A stretch of DNA of 64,000 nt, taken from contig NZ_AP025591.1 in assembly GCF_023169945.1 (NCBI RefSeq), forward strand, positions 3,530,481 through 3,594,480. The letters run 5' to 3'. The first letter of the stretch is position 1; each line of letters begins with the position of its first letter. Shown here in pieces: positions 45,304-53,553 of the stretch. Position numbers and translations under genes: made by a program. This DNA comes from Anaeromyxobacter oryzae. GTDB taxonomy: Bacteria; Myxococcota; Myxococcia; Myxococcales; Anaeromyxobacteraceae. Below the pieces are notes generated by a model. The model was given only the letters and a program-made list of their open reading frames with translations, was not told the origin of the DNA and ran no database searches.

Positions 45304-46749
45304 TCACGGCGCCGCGGGCCGCTCCGCCGCGGCGGCGTGCCCCGCGGCCACGTCCGGCGGCGCGCTCGCCCGCCGGTCGGCGATGAACCGCCACTGCTCG
45401 GCGGTGTCGGTGATGAGTCGCGCGCCGCGCGAGAACGTCACGTACGACCAGGCCCACTGGAGCAGCACGGCGACGCGGTTGCGGAACCCGATGAGGAAGA
45501 AGATGTGGACGAGCAGCCAGGCGAGCCAGGCCGCCAGCCCCGAGAACTGCAGGCCGCGGACGTTCGCGACGGCGGCGGCGCGCCCGATCGTCGCGAGGGA
45601 GCCCTTGTCGCGGTAGCGGAAGGGGCGGCGCGGCGCGCCGGCGAGCGTCCGGACGACGTTCTCGGCCGCGTGGCGCCCCTCCTGGATCGCCGCGGGCGCG
45701 ACGCCCGGGACGGGTGACCCGTCCGCGTTCCTCGCGGCGGCGAGATCGCCGACCACCGCGATCTCCGGGTGGCCCGGCACGGTGAGATCCGGAAGCACCT
45801 GGACGCGGCCGGCGCGGTCGAGCGGCGCGCCGAGGCTCCGCGCGAGCGGCGAGGCGGCGACGCCCGCGCCCCAGAGGACGGTGCGCGCCTCGATCCGCTC
45901 GTCGCCGACCGTCACGCCCTCCTCGTCGATGCTCGTCACCTTCGCGCCGGTCCGGACCTCGACGCCGAGCCGCTCGAGCTGCCTCCGCGCCGCGGCCTGG
46001 AGCCGGGGCGGGTAGGGTGGCAGCACGGTCGGGACCGCCTCGAGGAGGATCACCCGCGCGCTCTCCGGGGCGATGTGGCGGAAGTCGGCGGTGAGCGCGT
46101 GGCGCGCGATCTCGGAGAGCGCGCCCGCGAGCTCGACGCCGGTCGGCCCGGCGCCCACCACGACGAAGGTGAGGAGCGCCTCGCGCGCGGCGGGATCGGG
46201 CTCGCGCTCGGCGCGCTCGAACGCGAGGAGGATCCGGCGCCGGATCTCGAGCGCGTCCTCGACGGTCTTGAGCCCCGGCGCGAGCGGCGCCCAGTCGTCG
46301 CGGCCGAAGTACGAGTGGGTGGCGCCGGTGGCGAGGACGAGGAAGTCGTAGGGGAGGACGCCGTCGGCGAGCCGGAGGCGCCGCGCCTCGGGCTCCACGG
46401 CCAGGACCTCGCCGAGGACGACCTCGGCGTTCAGCTGGTCCCGGAGCACGTGGCGGATCGGGGCGGAGATGTCGGCCGGGTTCAGGGCGGCGGTCGCGAC
46501 CTGGTAGAGGAGCGGCTGGAAGAGGTGGTGGTTGCGCCGGTCCACGAGCGTGACGCGGACCGGGGCGCCCTCGAGCGCGCGCGCCGCCTGGAGGCCCCCG
46601 AACCCGCCGCCGACGATCACCACGTGCGGCAGCCACTCCGACCGGAGCGCCTCGCTCATCCGCCGCCGTCGCGCGTGCCGCGCGAGCGCCGACGCGGCCA
46701 GCCCCGTCGTCACGCCCGCCGCGACCGTCCCCAGCCGTCGCCACCGCAT
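45304..46749 (-). CDS. ndh: Type II NADH dehydrogenase (NDH-2)
   Basis: A 481-residue flavoprotein. FAD-binding is HVVIVGGGFGGLQAARAL, and the NAD(P)H-binding site is FVVVGAGPTGVELAGALSE. Other matches are LFQPLLYQVATAALNPADI, LATGATHSYFGRDDW and the second FAD motif AVVGDLAA. A C-terminal amphipathic/hydrophobic stretch (LAAWLAWLLVHIFFLIGFRNRV) anchors it to the membrane. It oxidises NADH and reduces quinone without pumping protons. The true start could also be Met31 (46659), since the first 30 residues are basic. It is divergent from larA by 54 bp. Confidence 0.9.
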   Translation of the reverse strand: MRWRRLGTVAAGVTTGLAASALARHARRRRMSEALRSEWLPHVVIVGGGFGGLQAARALEGAPVRVTLVDRRNHHLFQPLLYQVATAALNPADISAPIRHVLRDQLNAEVVLGEVLAVEPEARRLRLADGVLPYDFLVLATGATHSYFGRDDWAPLAPGLKTVEDALEIRRRILLAFERAEREPDPAAREALLTFVVVGAGPTGVELAGALSEIARHALTADFRHIAPESARVILLEAVPTVLPPYPPRLQAAARRQLERLGVEVRTGAKVTSIDEEGVTVGDERIEARTVLWGAGVAASPLARSLGAPLDRAGRVQVLPDLTVPGHPEIAVVGDLAAARNADGSPVPGVAPAAIQEGRHAAENVVRTLAGAPRRPFRYRDKGSLATIGRAAAVANVRGLQFSGLAAWLAWLLVHIFFLIGFRNRVAVLLQWAWSYVTFSRGARLITDTAEQWRFIADRRASAPPDVAAGHAAAAERPAAP

Positions 46750-46790
46750 GTGCCGCCCCCTGCCGCGCGGGCCCGGCCGCGCGGCCCTGG

Positions 46791-46796
46791 TATATT
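46791..46796 (+). promoter_or_regulatory. TATATT -10 element of larA, leaderless arrangement
   Basis: TATATT is one of few AT-rich hexamers in the ndh-larA gap. Its end is 7 bases from the GTG start of larA, so a transcript beginning about 7 bases after the -10 would start at the GTG itself. No -35 hexamer was recognised. Confidence 0.4.
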
Positions 46797-46803
46797 GGTC
46801 AGC

Positions 46804-48012
46804 GTGACGCGAAGCAGCGACGGACCCCCCAGGGAAGAGCTGGTGCTCGGCTACGGCTCACGCCCGCTTCCCTTCCCCTCGGGCGTCGCCGCCCGCGTGC
46901 TCGCGGCCCCGCCCGCGCCGCCGGTGCGGGATCTCCGCGCCGCGCTCGACGACGCGCTCGCCCACCCGGTCGGCGCCCGGCCGCTCGCCGAGGTCGCGAG
47001 CGCACGGACGCGCGTGGTGGTGATCGTCTCGGACGCGTCGCGCGAGGAGCCGCGCGCCGAGCTGTACGCCGCCGCCCGGCGCGCGCTCGCGGCCGTGCCG
47101 GACGACCACGTGACGCTCGCCATCGCGAACGGCACGCACGGACCCGCGCCGCTCGACCGTCTCGGGCTGCCGCCCGAGGTGCTCCGCCGCCACCGCGTCG
47201 TGAACCACGACGCGCGCGACGAGACGTCGATGGTGGACATGGGCGTGACGAGCCGCGGAACGCGCCTGCGGGTGAACCGGTGCGTGGCGGAGGCCGACCT
47301 CGTCGTCAGCACGGGCCGGGTGAAGCCGCACTACTTCGCCGGCTGGGGCGGCGGCGCGAAGGGCATCTTCCCGGGGCTCGGCCACAACGACGACATCCGG
47401 AAGAACCACCTCCTCAAGAAGGATCCGGCCTCGAGCCTCGGGCGCGCCGACGCGAACCCGTGCCGCGAGGACCTGGAGGAGGGCGTGCGCCGCATCGGGC
47501 GCGACACGTACCTCCTGAACGTCGTCGAGGCGGGCGGGGTGATCCTCGGCGCCGTCGCCGGCGACCTCGTGCTCGCGCACCGCGAGGGCGTGCGCATGGC
47601 CCGCCCGTACTGCGCGGTCTCCGCGCCGCCCGCGGACGTGGTCGTGGTGTCGGCCCCGCTGCCGGTGTCGGGCAGCCTCTACCAGGCCTCGAAGCTCGTT
47701 CCGCCCGCCGGGATCCTGCTGAAGGACGGCGGCGTCGTCATCGTCTGCGCCGAGTGCCCGGAGGGCACCGGGCCGCTGCAGACGGTGAACGAGGGGATCT
47801 TCCAGCTCGGCGTGCGCCGGTTCCTGCCGGAGCGCTACACGCTCTTCCTCGTCTCCGGGATGCCGGAGGCGACCGTCCGGCAGACGTACGCGACGTACGC
47901 ACCGTCGCTCGAGGCGGCGCTGGCGAGCGCGCGGGAGATCGTCGGGAAGCCCGCGCCGGACGTGCTGGTGCTCCCGGACGCGGGCGATCTCGTGCCGGCG
48001 CGGGCCGGCTGA
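46804..48012 (+). CDS. larA: Nickel-dependent lactate racemase family protein (LarA/DUF2088)
   Basis: A 402-residue protein from a GTG. The residues that hold the nickel pincer cofactor are all conserved: His112 (NGTHGP), His176 (VKPHYFAGWGGGAK), Lys186 and His202. They have the same spacing as His108, His174, Lys184 and His200 of Lactobacillus LarA. Lys186 would be the attachment site of the pyridinium cofactor. Activity may be racemisation of lactate or another 2-hydroxy acid. larB, larC and larE, which make the cofactor, are not in the window and would have to be elsewhere. Confidence 0.88.
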   Translation: MTRSSDGPPREELVLGYGSRPLPFPSGVAARVLAAPPAPPVRDLRAALDDALAHPVGARPLAEVASARTRVVVIVSDASREEPRAELYAAARRALAAVPDDHVTLAIANGTHGPAPLDRLGLPPEVLRRHRVVNHDARDETSMVDMGVTSRGTRLRVNRCVAEADLVVSTGRVKPHYFAGWGGGAKGIFPGLGHNDDIRKNHLLKKDPASSLGRADANPCREDLEEGVRRIGRDTYLLNVVEAGGVILGAVAGDLVLAHREGVRMARPYCAVSAPPADVVVVSAPLPVSGSLYQASKLVPPAGILLKDGGVVIVCAECPEGTGPLQTVNEGIFQLGVRRFLPERYTLFLVSGMPEATVRQTYATYAPSLEAALASAREIVGKPAPDVLVLPDAGDLVPARAG

Positions 48013-48113
48013 GCCGCCCTTCGACGCGGTGCCCGCTCGCGCGCGCCACCGGGGAGGCGAGCGGGGGTCCCGCGGTCGCGGCCCGCCCGCGCCGGTGCTA
48101 ACCTCGCGGTCCC

Positions 48114-49391
48114 GTGTCCGACGACCACACCACTCCGAACGGCAAGCTGTCCTCTTTCCGTCAGGTCCCTCGCACCGGCGTCATCTACGCCACGACGGAG
48201 GCCACCAAGCTCGGGTTCTCGATGCAGGATCCCGAGTGGTGCAACCTCGGTCAGGGGCAGCCCGAGACCGGGCCGCTCCCCGGCGCACCCGACCGCGTGC
48301 ACACCGTCCCCGTGCACGTGGACGATCAGGAGTACGCGCCGGTCGCGGGGCTCTGGGAGCTGCGCGAGGAGGTGGCCGGGCTCTACAACCGGCTCTACCG
48401 CAAGGGCCTCCCGAGCCAGTACAGGGCCGAGAACGTCTCGATTTCCGGCGGCGGCCGCACGTCCCTCACGCGTGCGGCGGCGAGCCTCGGGCACGTGAAC
48501 CTCGGGCACTTCCTCCCCGACTACACGGCGTACGAGGAGCTGCTCGACCTGTTCCGCACGTTCACGCCGATCCCCATCCTGCTCGAGGGCGATCGCGGGT
48601 ACGCGTTCACGGCGGACGATCTGCGCCGCGAGGTGACCGGCCGCGGCCTGTCGGCGATCCTCGCGTCGAACCCGTGCAACCCCACCGGCAAGCTGGTGCA
48701 GGGCGACGAGCTCGCGCGCTGGGTGGAGCTGTCGCGCGATCTCGACTGCGCGCTGCTCATGGACGAGTTCTACTCGCACTTCGTCTGGACCGGCATCCCG
48801 GGCCGGCTGCCGGTCGAGAGCGCCGCGCGGTACGTCGAGGACGTCGACCGCGATCCGGTGGTGATCTTCGACGGGCTCACCAAGAACTGGCGGTACCCGG
48901 GCTGGCGCGTGACCTGGACGGTCGCGCCGCGCCAGGTCGTCGACGCGGTCGCGAGCGCGGGCTCGTTCCTCGACGGCGGGGGCTCGAAGCCGCTGCAGCG
49001 CGCGGCGATCCCGCTCCTCGCCGACGGGCACGTGCGCGCCGAGACCGAGGCGATCCACCGGACGTTCGGGGACAAGCGCCGCCGCACGCTCCAGGCGCTC
49101 GAGGGGATGGGCGTCCGGTTCGACCGCGCTCCGGACGGAACCTTCTACGTCTGGGGCAACGTCGCTCACCTGCCGCCGCCCCTCAACGACGGGATGGGCT
49201 TCTTCCGCGAGGCGCTCAAGCGGAAGGTGATCGTCGTCCCGGGCGAGTTCTTCGACGTGAACCCCGGCAAGCGCCGCGCCCGCCACGCCTCGCGCTTCAA
49301 GTCCTACGTGCGGTTCTCGTTCGGACCGTCGATCGAGACGCTCGAGAAGGCCTTCGGCCGCCTCGCGGAGATGATCGGAGAGCAGCACTGA
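48114..49391 (+). CDS. Class I/II PLP-dependent aminotransferase
   Basis: A 425-residue fold-type I aminotransferase from a GTG start. SNPCNPTGK and the pyridoxal lysine region VIFDGLTKNWRYPGWRV are present, with the phosphate-binding Arg after the Lys. The LMDEFYSHFVW segment holds the PLP-interacting Asp and Tyr. The substrate cannot be read from the sequence. It begins 101 bp after larA and may be co-transcribed. A GC-rich hairpin lies 112 bp downstream. Confidence 0.88.
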   Translation: MSDDHTTPNGKLSSFRQVPRTGVIYATTEATKLGFSMQDPEWCNLGQGQPETGPLPGAPDRVHTVPVHVDDQEYAPVAGLWELREEVAGLYNRLYRKGLPSQYRAENVSISGGGRTSLTRAAASLGHVNLGHFLPDYTAYEELLDLFRTFTPIPILLEGDRGYAFTADDLRREVTGRGLSAILASNPCNPTGKLVQGDELARWVELSRDLDCALLMDEFYSHFVWTGIPGRLPVESAARYVEDVDRDPVVIFDGLTKNWRYPGWRVTWTVAPRQVVDAVASAGSFLDGGGSKPLQRAAIPLLADGHVRAETEAIHRTFGDKRRRTLQALEGMGVRFDRAPDGTFYVWGNVAHLPPPLNDGMGFFREALKRKVIVVPGEFFDVNPGKRRARHASRFKSYVRFSFGPSIETLEKAFGRLAEMIGEQH

Positions 49392-49503
49392 CGCGCTCGG
49401 CGCGCACCCGAGACTGACCCGCTAGCAGGGAGGGGGAAATCCGCGCAGCGGCGGAGGCGGCGCGCCCCGATGAGAACACCTGGCGCGCCCCGTCAAAACG
49501 AGA

Positions 49504-49527
49504 GCCCGGGGTCTCTCGACCCCGGGC
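49504..49527. terminator. Perfect 10-bp hairpin after the aminotransferase
   Basis: GCCCGGGGTC, loop TCTC and GACCCCGGGC form a perfect 10-bp stem. It lies 112 bp after the aminotransferase stop, in the 393-bp gap before carH. It lacks a T-run but is the strongest stem in the gap and is the likely terminator. Confidence 0.55.
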
Positions 49528-49652
49528 CCCCGCGACCGTCGCGGCCGGCGGATCGTCTCCGACCGTTGTCTCGCCGCCCCGCCCGCCACCCGGGGTGTCC
49601 CTCCGGGGCGGCTCCCGGTGTCGTCCCTGCGCCCGCCGTCCGGTCTTTCTCT

Positions 49653-49672
49653 CCGCGGGGCTGATCCCGCGG
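49653..49672 (+). other. Hairpin in carH upstream region
   Basis: CCGCGGG, loop GCTGAT and CCCGCGG form a perfect 7-bp stem about 50 bp upstream of the 11-bp repeat block of carH. It is probably upstream of the transcription start, so it may be a protein-binding palindrome rather than an RNA element. The remaining sequence of the 393-bp gap shows no gene. Confidence 0.35.
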
Positions 49673-49720
49673 CAGCACGCCCGATCTCGACTTCTCGGTC
49701 GTCGGATCCCGTGCTTCGAA

Positions 49721-49753
49721 CCTAGACATAGCCTAGATAAACACCGGACAATG
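49721..49753 (+). promoter_or_regulatory. 11-bp phased direct repeats in the carH promoter
   Basis: CCTAGACATAG (49721-49731) and CCTAGATAAAC (49732-49742) are 11-bp direct repeats, and a weaker third unit (ACCGGACAATG, 49743-49753) follows at the same spacing. TAGATA in the second repeat is the best -10 candidate. CarH in Thermus binds tandem 11-bp repeats over its own -10/-35 region as a B12-dependent tetramer, so this is a likely autoregulatory operator. The start codon lies 31 bp further on. Confidence 0.5.
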
Positions 49754-49784
49754 ACCGCGCAACCCGAAGCGGGAGGGGCTGCGA

Positions 49785-50696
49785 ATGGGGACGACGAAAC
49801 CGCTCCGGTACCCCATCCGGGCGGTCTCGAAGCTGACGGGCATCTCGGTGGACACCCTCCGCGCGTGGGAGCGGCGGTACCGCGTCGTCGACCCGGAGCG
49901 CGACGATCGCGGGCGCCTGTACTCGGAGGCGGACGTCGCCCGGCTGAAGCTGCTGCGGGAGGCGGTGGAGCGCGGGCACGCCATCGGACGCGTCGCGGGG
50001 CTCTCGAGCGACGATCTGGAGGCGCTCCTCGTGCGGGCGGGCACTGCGGCGGACGCCGGTCTCTTCACCGCGGCGCCCGTGGACCTGTCGAGGCTGCAGG
50101 ACGCGGTCGACCGGTTCGACGCGACGGCGCTCCGCCGCGAGCTCTCACGGCTCGCCGCGATCCTGCCGGCGCGGGCCCTCGCGCGCGAGGTCGCGCTGCC
50201 GTTCCTGCACCTCGTCGGCGAGGCGTGGCACGACGGGAAGCTCTCGGTCGCCCAGGAGCACCTCGTCTCCGCGGAGCTGCGGAGCCTCATCGGCGCGCTC
50301 GCGCGCCTGCACGCGATCCCGGAGAGCGCGCCACGCCTCGTCCTCGCGACGCCCAGCGGCGAGCAGCACGAGCTCGGCACGCTCGCCGCCGCGCTGGTCG
50401 CGTCCGGCGCGGGTGTCGGCGTGCTCTACCTCGGGCCGAGCCTGCCATCGGCCGAGATCGTCGCGGCGGCCCGGCGGCTGCAGCCGCGGGCCGTGGTCCT
50501 CGGGTACACCGGATCCGGGAGCGCGCCCGGCGGCGCCGCGGCGATCGCGGAGATCGCCGGGGACCTGCCGCAGGGCGTGGAGCTGTGGGTGGGGGGCGCC
50601 GGTGCCGACGAGGCGCGCGCGGCGAGCGCTGGCCGCGTCACGGCCCTGGAGGACTTCGACGCCTTCGAGAAGGCGCTGGCGCGCCTGCGCCGGTGA
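49785..50696 (+). CDS. carH: CarH-type B12-dependent photoreceptor / MerR repressor
   Basis: A 303-residue protein. A MerR winged helix comes first (about 8-75, IRAVSKLTGISVDTLRAWER). It is followed by a helical and a B12-binding domain. The light-sensing motif W-x9-EH is present: Trp148, Glu158, His159, and His149 beside the Trp, which in CarH binds cobalt after photolysis. The B12-binding His195 lies in GEQHELGT, with later SL and GG elements (GPSLPS, LWVGGAG). In the dark with adenosylcobalamin CarH tetramerises and represses; light breaks it up. GGGAGGGG precedes the ATG. The targets (usually carotenoid genes) are not in this window. Confidence 0.88.
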   Translation: MGTTKPLRYPIRAVSKLTGISVDTLRAWERRYRVVDPERDDRGRLYSEADVARLKLLREAVERGHAIGRVAGLSSDDLEALLVRAGTAADAGLFTAAPVDLSRLQDAVDRFDATALRRELSRLAAILPARALAREVALPFLHLVGEAWHDGKLSVAQEHLVSAELRSLIGALARLHAIPESAPRLVLATPSGEQHELGTLAAALVASGAGVGVLYLGPSLPSAEIVAAARRLQPRAVVLGYTGSGSAPGGAAAIAEIAGDLPQGVELWVGGAGADEARAASAGRVTALEDFDAFEKALARLRR

Positions 50697-50733
50697 CCGG
50701 TCCGCTCCTCTCGCCGCGACGGCCGCGGAGCGC

Positions 50734-51108
50734 TCAGGCGCCGGCCGACTCGGGGTACAGCAGCGCGAGCAGGATCGTCGTGAACTCGGCCAGGCGGAAG
50801 GGCATCACGAGGTGCGCGACGACGGCGGGCGGCGCGTTCGTGCCCGTCCCCATCGTCACGATCGGCACGTGCTCGAGCTCCGGGTCGCTCCGGATCGCCG
50901 ACAGCACCGCGGCCCGGTCCGTCGCCGGCAACCGCGTGTCGAGGAGCACCACGTCCGGCGGCGCCTCCTGGCGGAGCGCCGCGACCGCGGTCTCCGCATC
51001 GTCCGCGGAGACCGGGACGACGTCGAGGTGACGGAGCAGCGTCGCGAAGAGCTGGCGGAGCGAGTCGTCGCCCTCGACCACCAGCACGCGGTGCGATGCC
51101 CCGTTCAA
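50734..51108 (-). CDS. Single-domain response-regulator receiver, conserved Lys replaced
   Basis: A 124-residue receiver domain. RVLVVEGDDSLRQLFATLL starts it and VVLLDTRLPATDRAAVLSAI carries the phospho-acceptor Asp57. VPIVTMGTG has the Thr/Ser switch position. The conserved Lys of the KP motif is Met102 (LVMPFRLAEF), which should weaken phosphorylation chemistry or give a constitutive state. The likely start is a TTG at 51108; an internal GTG in RVLVVE is an alternative. It is convergent with carH and lies 182 bp downstream of hypB on the same strand. Confidence 0.75.
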   Translation of the reverse strand: MNGASHRVLVVEGDDSLRQLFATLLRHLDVVPVSADDAETAVAALRQEAPPDVVLLDTRLPATDRAAVLSAIRSDPELEHVPIVTMGTGTNAPPAVVAHLVMPFRLAEFTTILLALLYPESAGA

Positions 51109-51290
51109 GTCAGCCCCGGCCCCTGGAGCCAGCGGACCACCGCTTCTCGCGTGGCACGCCGCTCCCCGGTCCCGAGATGCGCTCCCCCGCCAGATGGTGC
51201 CACGACCACGAAGGGGGGCTCGCGCGCGGAGCCTCGCGGAGAGGCGCCCCGGCCGGAGGCGCCAGCACCCGCGCCATCCGCGGCTGGACC

Positions 51291-52154
51291 TCAGTGCTCG
51301 TGGTCGTGGTCCCCGCCGCCCGGCCCGTGATCGTGCCCGTGGCCGTGCCGGTGGACATGGCTGTGCTTCTGGCCGGAGTGGGCGTGCTCGTGGACGTGGT
51401 CGAGGCGGAGCTGGACGTCCCCCGCCGCGTGCGAATGGCCGGCGAGCGCGCCGGCGTCGGCCCGCGCGAGGGGCGCTCGCAGCTCCTCGAGCCACGCGAT
51501 CCAGCGGTCCAGCCCCTGGCCCGTCCGGGCGGAGACCTCGATCACCTTCGCCGTCGGCATCACGCGCGCGATCGCGTCGTGGATCTTGGCGAGGTCCACC
51601 TCGAGGTGCGGAACGAGGTCGACCTTCGTGACGAGCACGAGGTCCGCGGCCTTGAACATGACCGGGTACTTGAGCGGCTTGTCCTCGCCCTCGGTGACCG
51701 AGAGCACCACGACGTTCGCCGCCTGTCCGAGATCGTAGATCGCGGGGCAGACCAGGTTCCCGACGTTCTCGATGAAGAACACGTCGGTGTCGCGCCAGGG
51801 GAAGTCGTGGAGGGAGCGATGGACGAGCTCGGCGTCGAGGTGACAGGCCTGGCCGGTCGTGATCGCGCGGGAGGGGATGCCGGCCTTCTCGAGCCGGCGC
51901 GCGTCGTTGTCGGTGGCGAGGTCGGCCGAGACCGCGCCGAGCCGCCAGCCCTTCGCGGCCGCCGCGCGCGCCGTCGCCTCGAGCACGCCGGTCTTTCCGG
52001 CGCCCGGGGAGCCCATGATGTTGAGCGCGAGCACGCCCGCCTCGATGAAGTGCTCCCGGTTGTGGCGGGCGGCGCGGTCGTTGCCGGCGAGGATCTTCTC
52101 GTGCAGCTCCACCGGGACGAGCTCGGTGTCACCGCAGCCGCAGGTCGTGCACAT
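51291..52154 (-). CDS. hypB: Hydrogenase nickel insertion GTPase HypB, C-terminal His-rich tail
   Basis: A 287-residue HypB. MCTTCGCG is the N-terminal high-affinity Ni motif; the P-loop is GSPGAGKT (48-55), and VTKVDLVPH the guanine-specificity motif. It delivers nickel to the hydrogenase large subunit with HypA, using GTP. The last 36 residues contain 14 histidines (DHVHEHAHSG, then KHSHVHRHGHGHDHG). In most His-rich HypB proteins this stretch lies near the N-terminus, between the CxxCGC motif and the GTPase domain. It follows hypA directly with no gap and is the last gene of the hyp cluster. Confidence 0.96.
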   Translation of the reverse strand: MCTTCGCGDTELVPVELHEKILAGNDRAARHNREHFIEAGVLALNIMGSPGAGKTGVLEATARAAAAKGWRLGAVSADLATDNDARRLEKAGIPSRAITTGQACHLDAELVHRSLHDFPWRDTDVFFIENVGNLVCPAIYDLGQAANVVVLSVTEGEDKPLKYPVMFKAADLVLVTKVDLVPHLEVDLAKIHDAIARVMPTAKVIEVSARTGQGLDRWIAWLEELRAPLARADAGALAGHSHAAGDVQLRLDHVHEHAHSGQKHSHVHRHGHGHDHGPGGGDHDHEH

Positions 52155-52499
52155 CTAGGGTACCTCCATCTCGATGCCGTCGAGGGTGAGGGCGTCGGAG
52201 CCCTCGTCGAGCCGGGCGGGCGAGTCGCACGCCGGGCAGCGCAGGATCGCGCCGCGCGCCATCGGGATCCTGCACTTCGGGCAGGACCAGCTCGCGGCCA
52301 CCTGCTTCAGGGTGAGCGGCACGCCGGCGCAGAGCGTGCCCTCGCGGAACGTCTCGTACGCGGTCCGGAACAGCTCCGGGTCCACGCCGGCCAGCTCGCC
52401 GACCCGGACCGAGAGCGCGTGGATCCGCAGGGCGCCGCGCCTGCGGGCCTCCTGCTCGACCCGCGTGACCAGCGCCTCCACCAGTGAGTACTCGTGCAT
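52155..52499 (-). CDS. hypA: Hydrogenase nickel metallochaperone HypA
   Basis: A 114-residue HypA. MHEYSLVEAL contains the N-terminal Ni-binding His2. The zinc domain has CPKC and CPAC about 15 residues apart. It binds nickel and passes it with HypB to the large subunit HybC. The stop codon directly abuts the hypB start, so the two are translationally coupled. Confidence 0.95.
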   Translation of the reverse strand: MHEYSLVEALVTRVEQEARRRGALRIHALSVRVGELAGVDPELFRTAYETFREGTLCAGVPLTLKQVAASWSCPKCRIPMARGAILRCPACDSPARLDEGSDALTLDGIEMEVP

Positions 52500-52522
52500 C
52501 GTTCCTTCCGTCCGGGACGTGG

Positions 52523-53545
52523 CTAGCAGATCCGCGGGAGCAGCTCGCCCTCGGGCTCCGCCAGCATGCGCTTGCCGAAGCCGGTGTCGAGGATCACCGC
52601 GCCGGGACGCTCGCCGATCGCGCGCGCGATGATCGCGGCGCGGGCACCCTGCGGGTGCGCGCGGAGCGCGGCGAGGACCTTCTCGGCGGAGCGCGCGCGG
52701 ACGCCGATGACGGCCTTGCCCTCGTTCGCCACGAGCAGCGGATCGATGCCGATCATCTCGCCCGCGGCGCGGACCTCGTCGTTCACCGGCAGCGCGGGCT
52801 CGTCCACCACGATGCCCACGTTCCCCTTCGCCGCCATCTCGTGGAGCACGCCCGCCACGCCGCCGCGGGTCGGATCCTTCATCGCGACCACGTCCTCGCC
52901 GCCCGCGGCGAGCGCGGCGCGGACGAGGCCGTTGATGGGCGCCACGTCCGACCGGAGGTCGCCCTCGAGGCGGAGGTCGTGCCGTCGCGCCATGACCGCC
53001 ATCCCGTGATCGCCGATCGAGCCGGTGACGATGAGGACGTCGCCGGCGCGAAGGCCGGCGTCGGTCACGACGCGGTCCGCGAGCGCGACCCCGGTCGTGT
53101 TGAGGACGATCCCGTCGACCTGGCCCTTGCCCATCACCTTGGTGTCGCCGGTCACGACGGGCGCGCCGGCCTCCTTCGCCGTCTCGCGCATCGAGGCGAC
53201 CACCCGCTCGAGGTCGGCGCGGGGGAAGCCCTCCTCGAGGATCACCGCGCAGGTGAGCCCGAGCGGCTCGGTGGCGCCCATCATCGCGAGGTCGTTCACC
53301 GTGCCGGAGACGCTGATCCGGCCGATGTCGCCGCCCGGGAAGAAGATCGGGTGGACGACGTGCGAGTCGGTGGTGACGACGAGCCAGCGGTCGCCGATCC
53401 GGAGGGCCGCGCCGTCGTCGAGGGCGGCGAGGCCGATCCCGTCCACCGGGGAGGCGAGGGTGAGGAACACGTCCTCGATGAGCTGGCGCATCGCGCGCCC
53501 GCCGGATCCGTGCTTCAGGCCGATCTTCTGGGCCGGCTTCTCCAT
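52523..53545 (-). CDS. hypE: Hydrogenase cyanide-ligand synthesis protein HypE
   Basis: The ATG at 53545 gives 340 residues. KIGLKHGSGGRAMRQLIEDV, VSGTVNDLAMMGA and MKDPTRGGVAGVLHEMA are PurM/HypE signatures. The C-terminus ends in PRIC; that terminal Cys is carbamoylated by HypF and dehydrated with ATP to a thiocyanate. The CN group is then passed to iron with HypC-HypD. It lies 8 bp after hypD and 23 bp before hypA. Confidence 0.96.
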   Translation of the reverse strand: MEKPAQKIGLKHGSGGRAMRQLIEDVFLTLASPVDGIGLAALDDGAALRIGDRWLVVTTDSHVVHPIFFPGGDIGRISVSGTVNDLAMMGATEPLGLTCAVILEEGFPRADLERVVASMRETAKEAGAPVVTGDTKVMGKGQVDGIVLNTTGVALADRVVTDAGLRAGDVLIVTGSIGDHGMAVMARRHDLRLEGDLRSDVAPINGLVRAALAAGGEDVVAMKDPTRGGVAGVLHEMAAKGNVGIVVDEPALPVNDEVRAAGEMIGIDPLLVANEGKAVIGVRARSAEKVLAALRAHPQGARAAIIARAIGERPGAVILDTGFGKRMLAEPEGELLPRIC

Positions 53546-53553
53546 GCCCTCTC

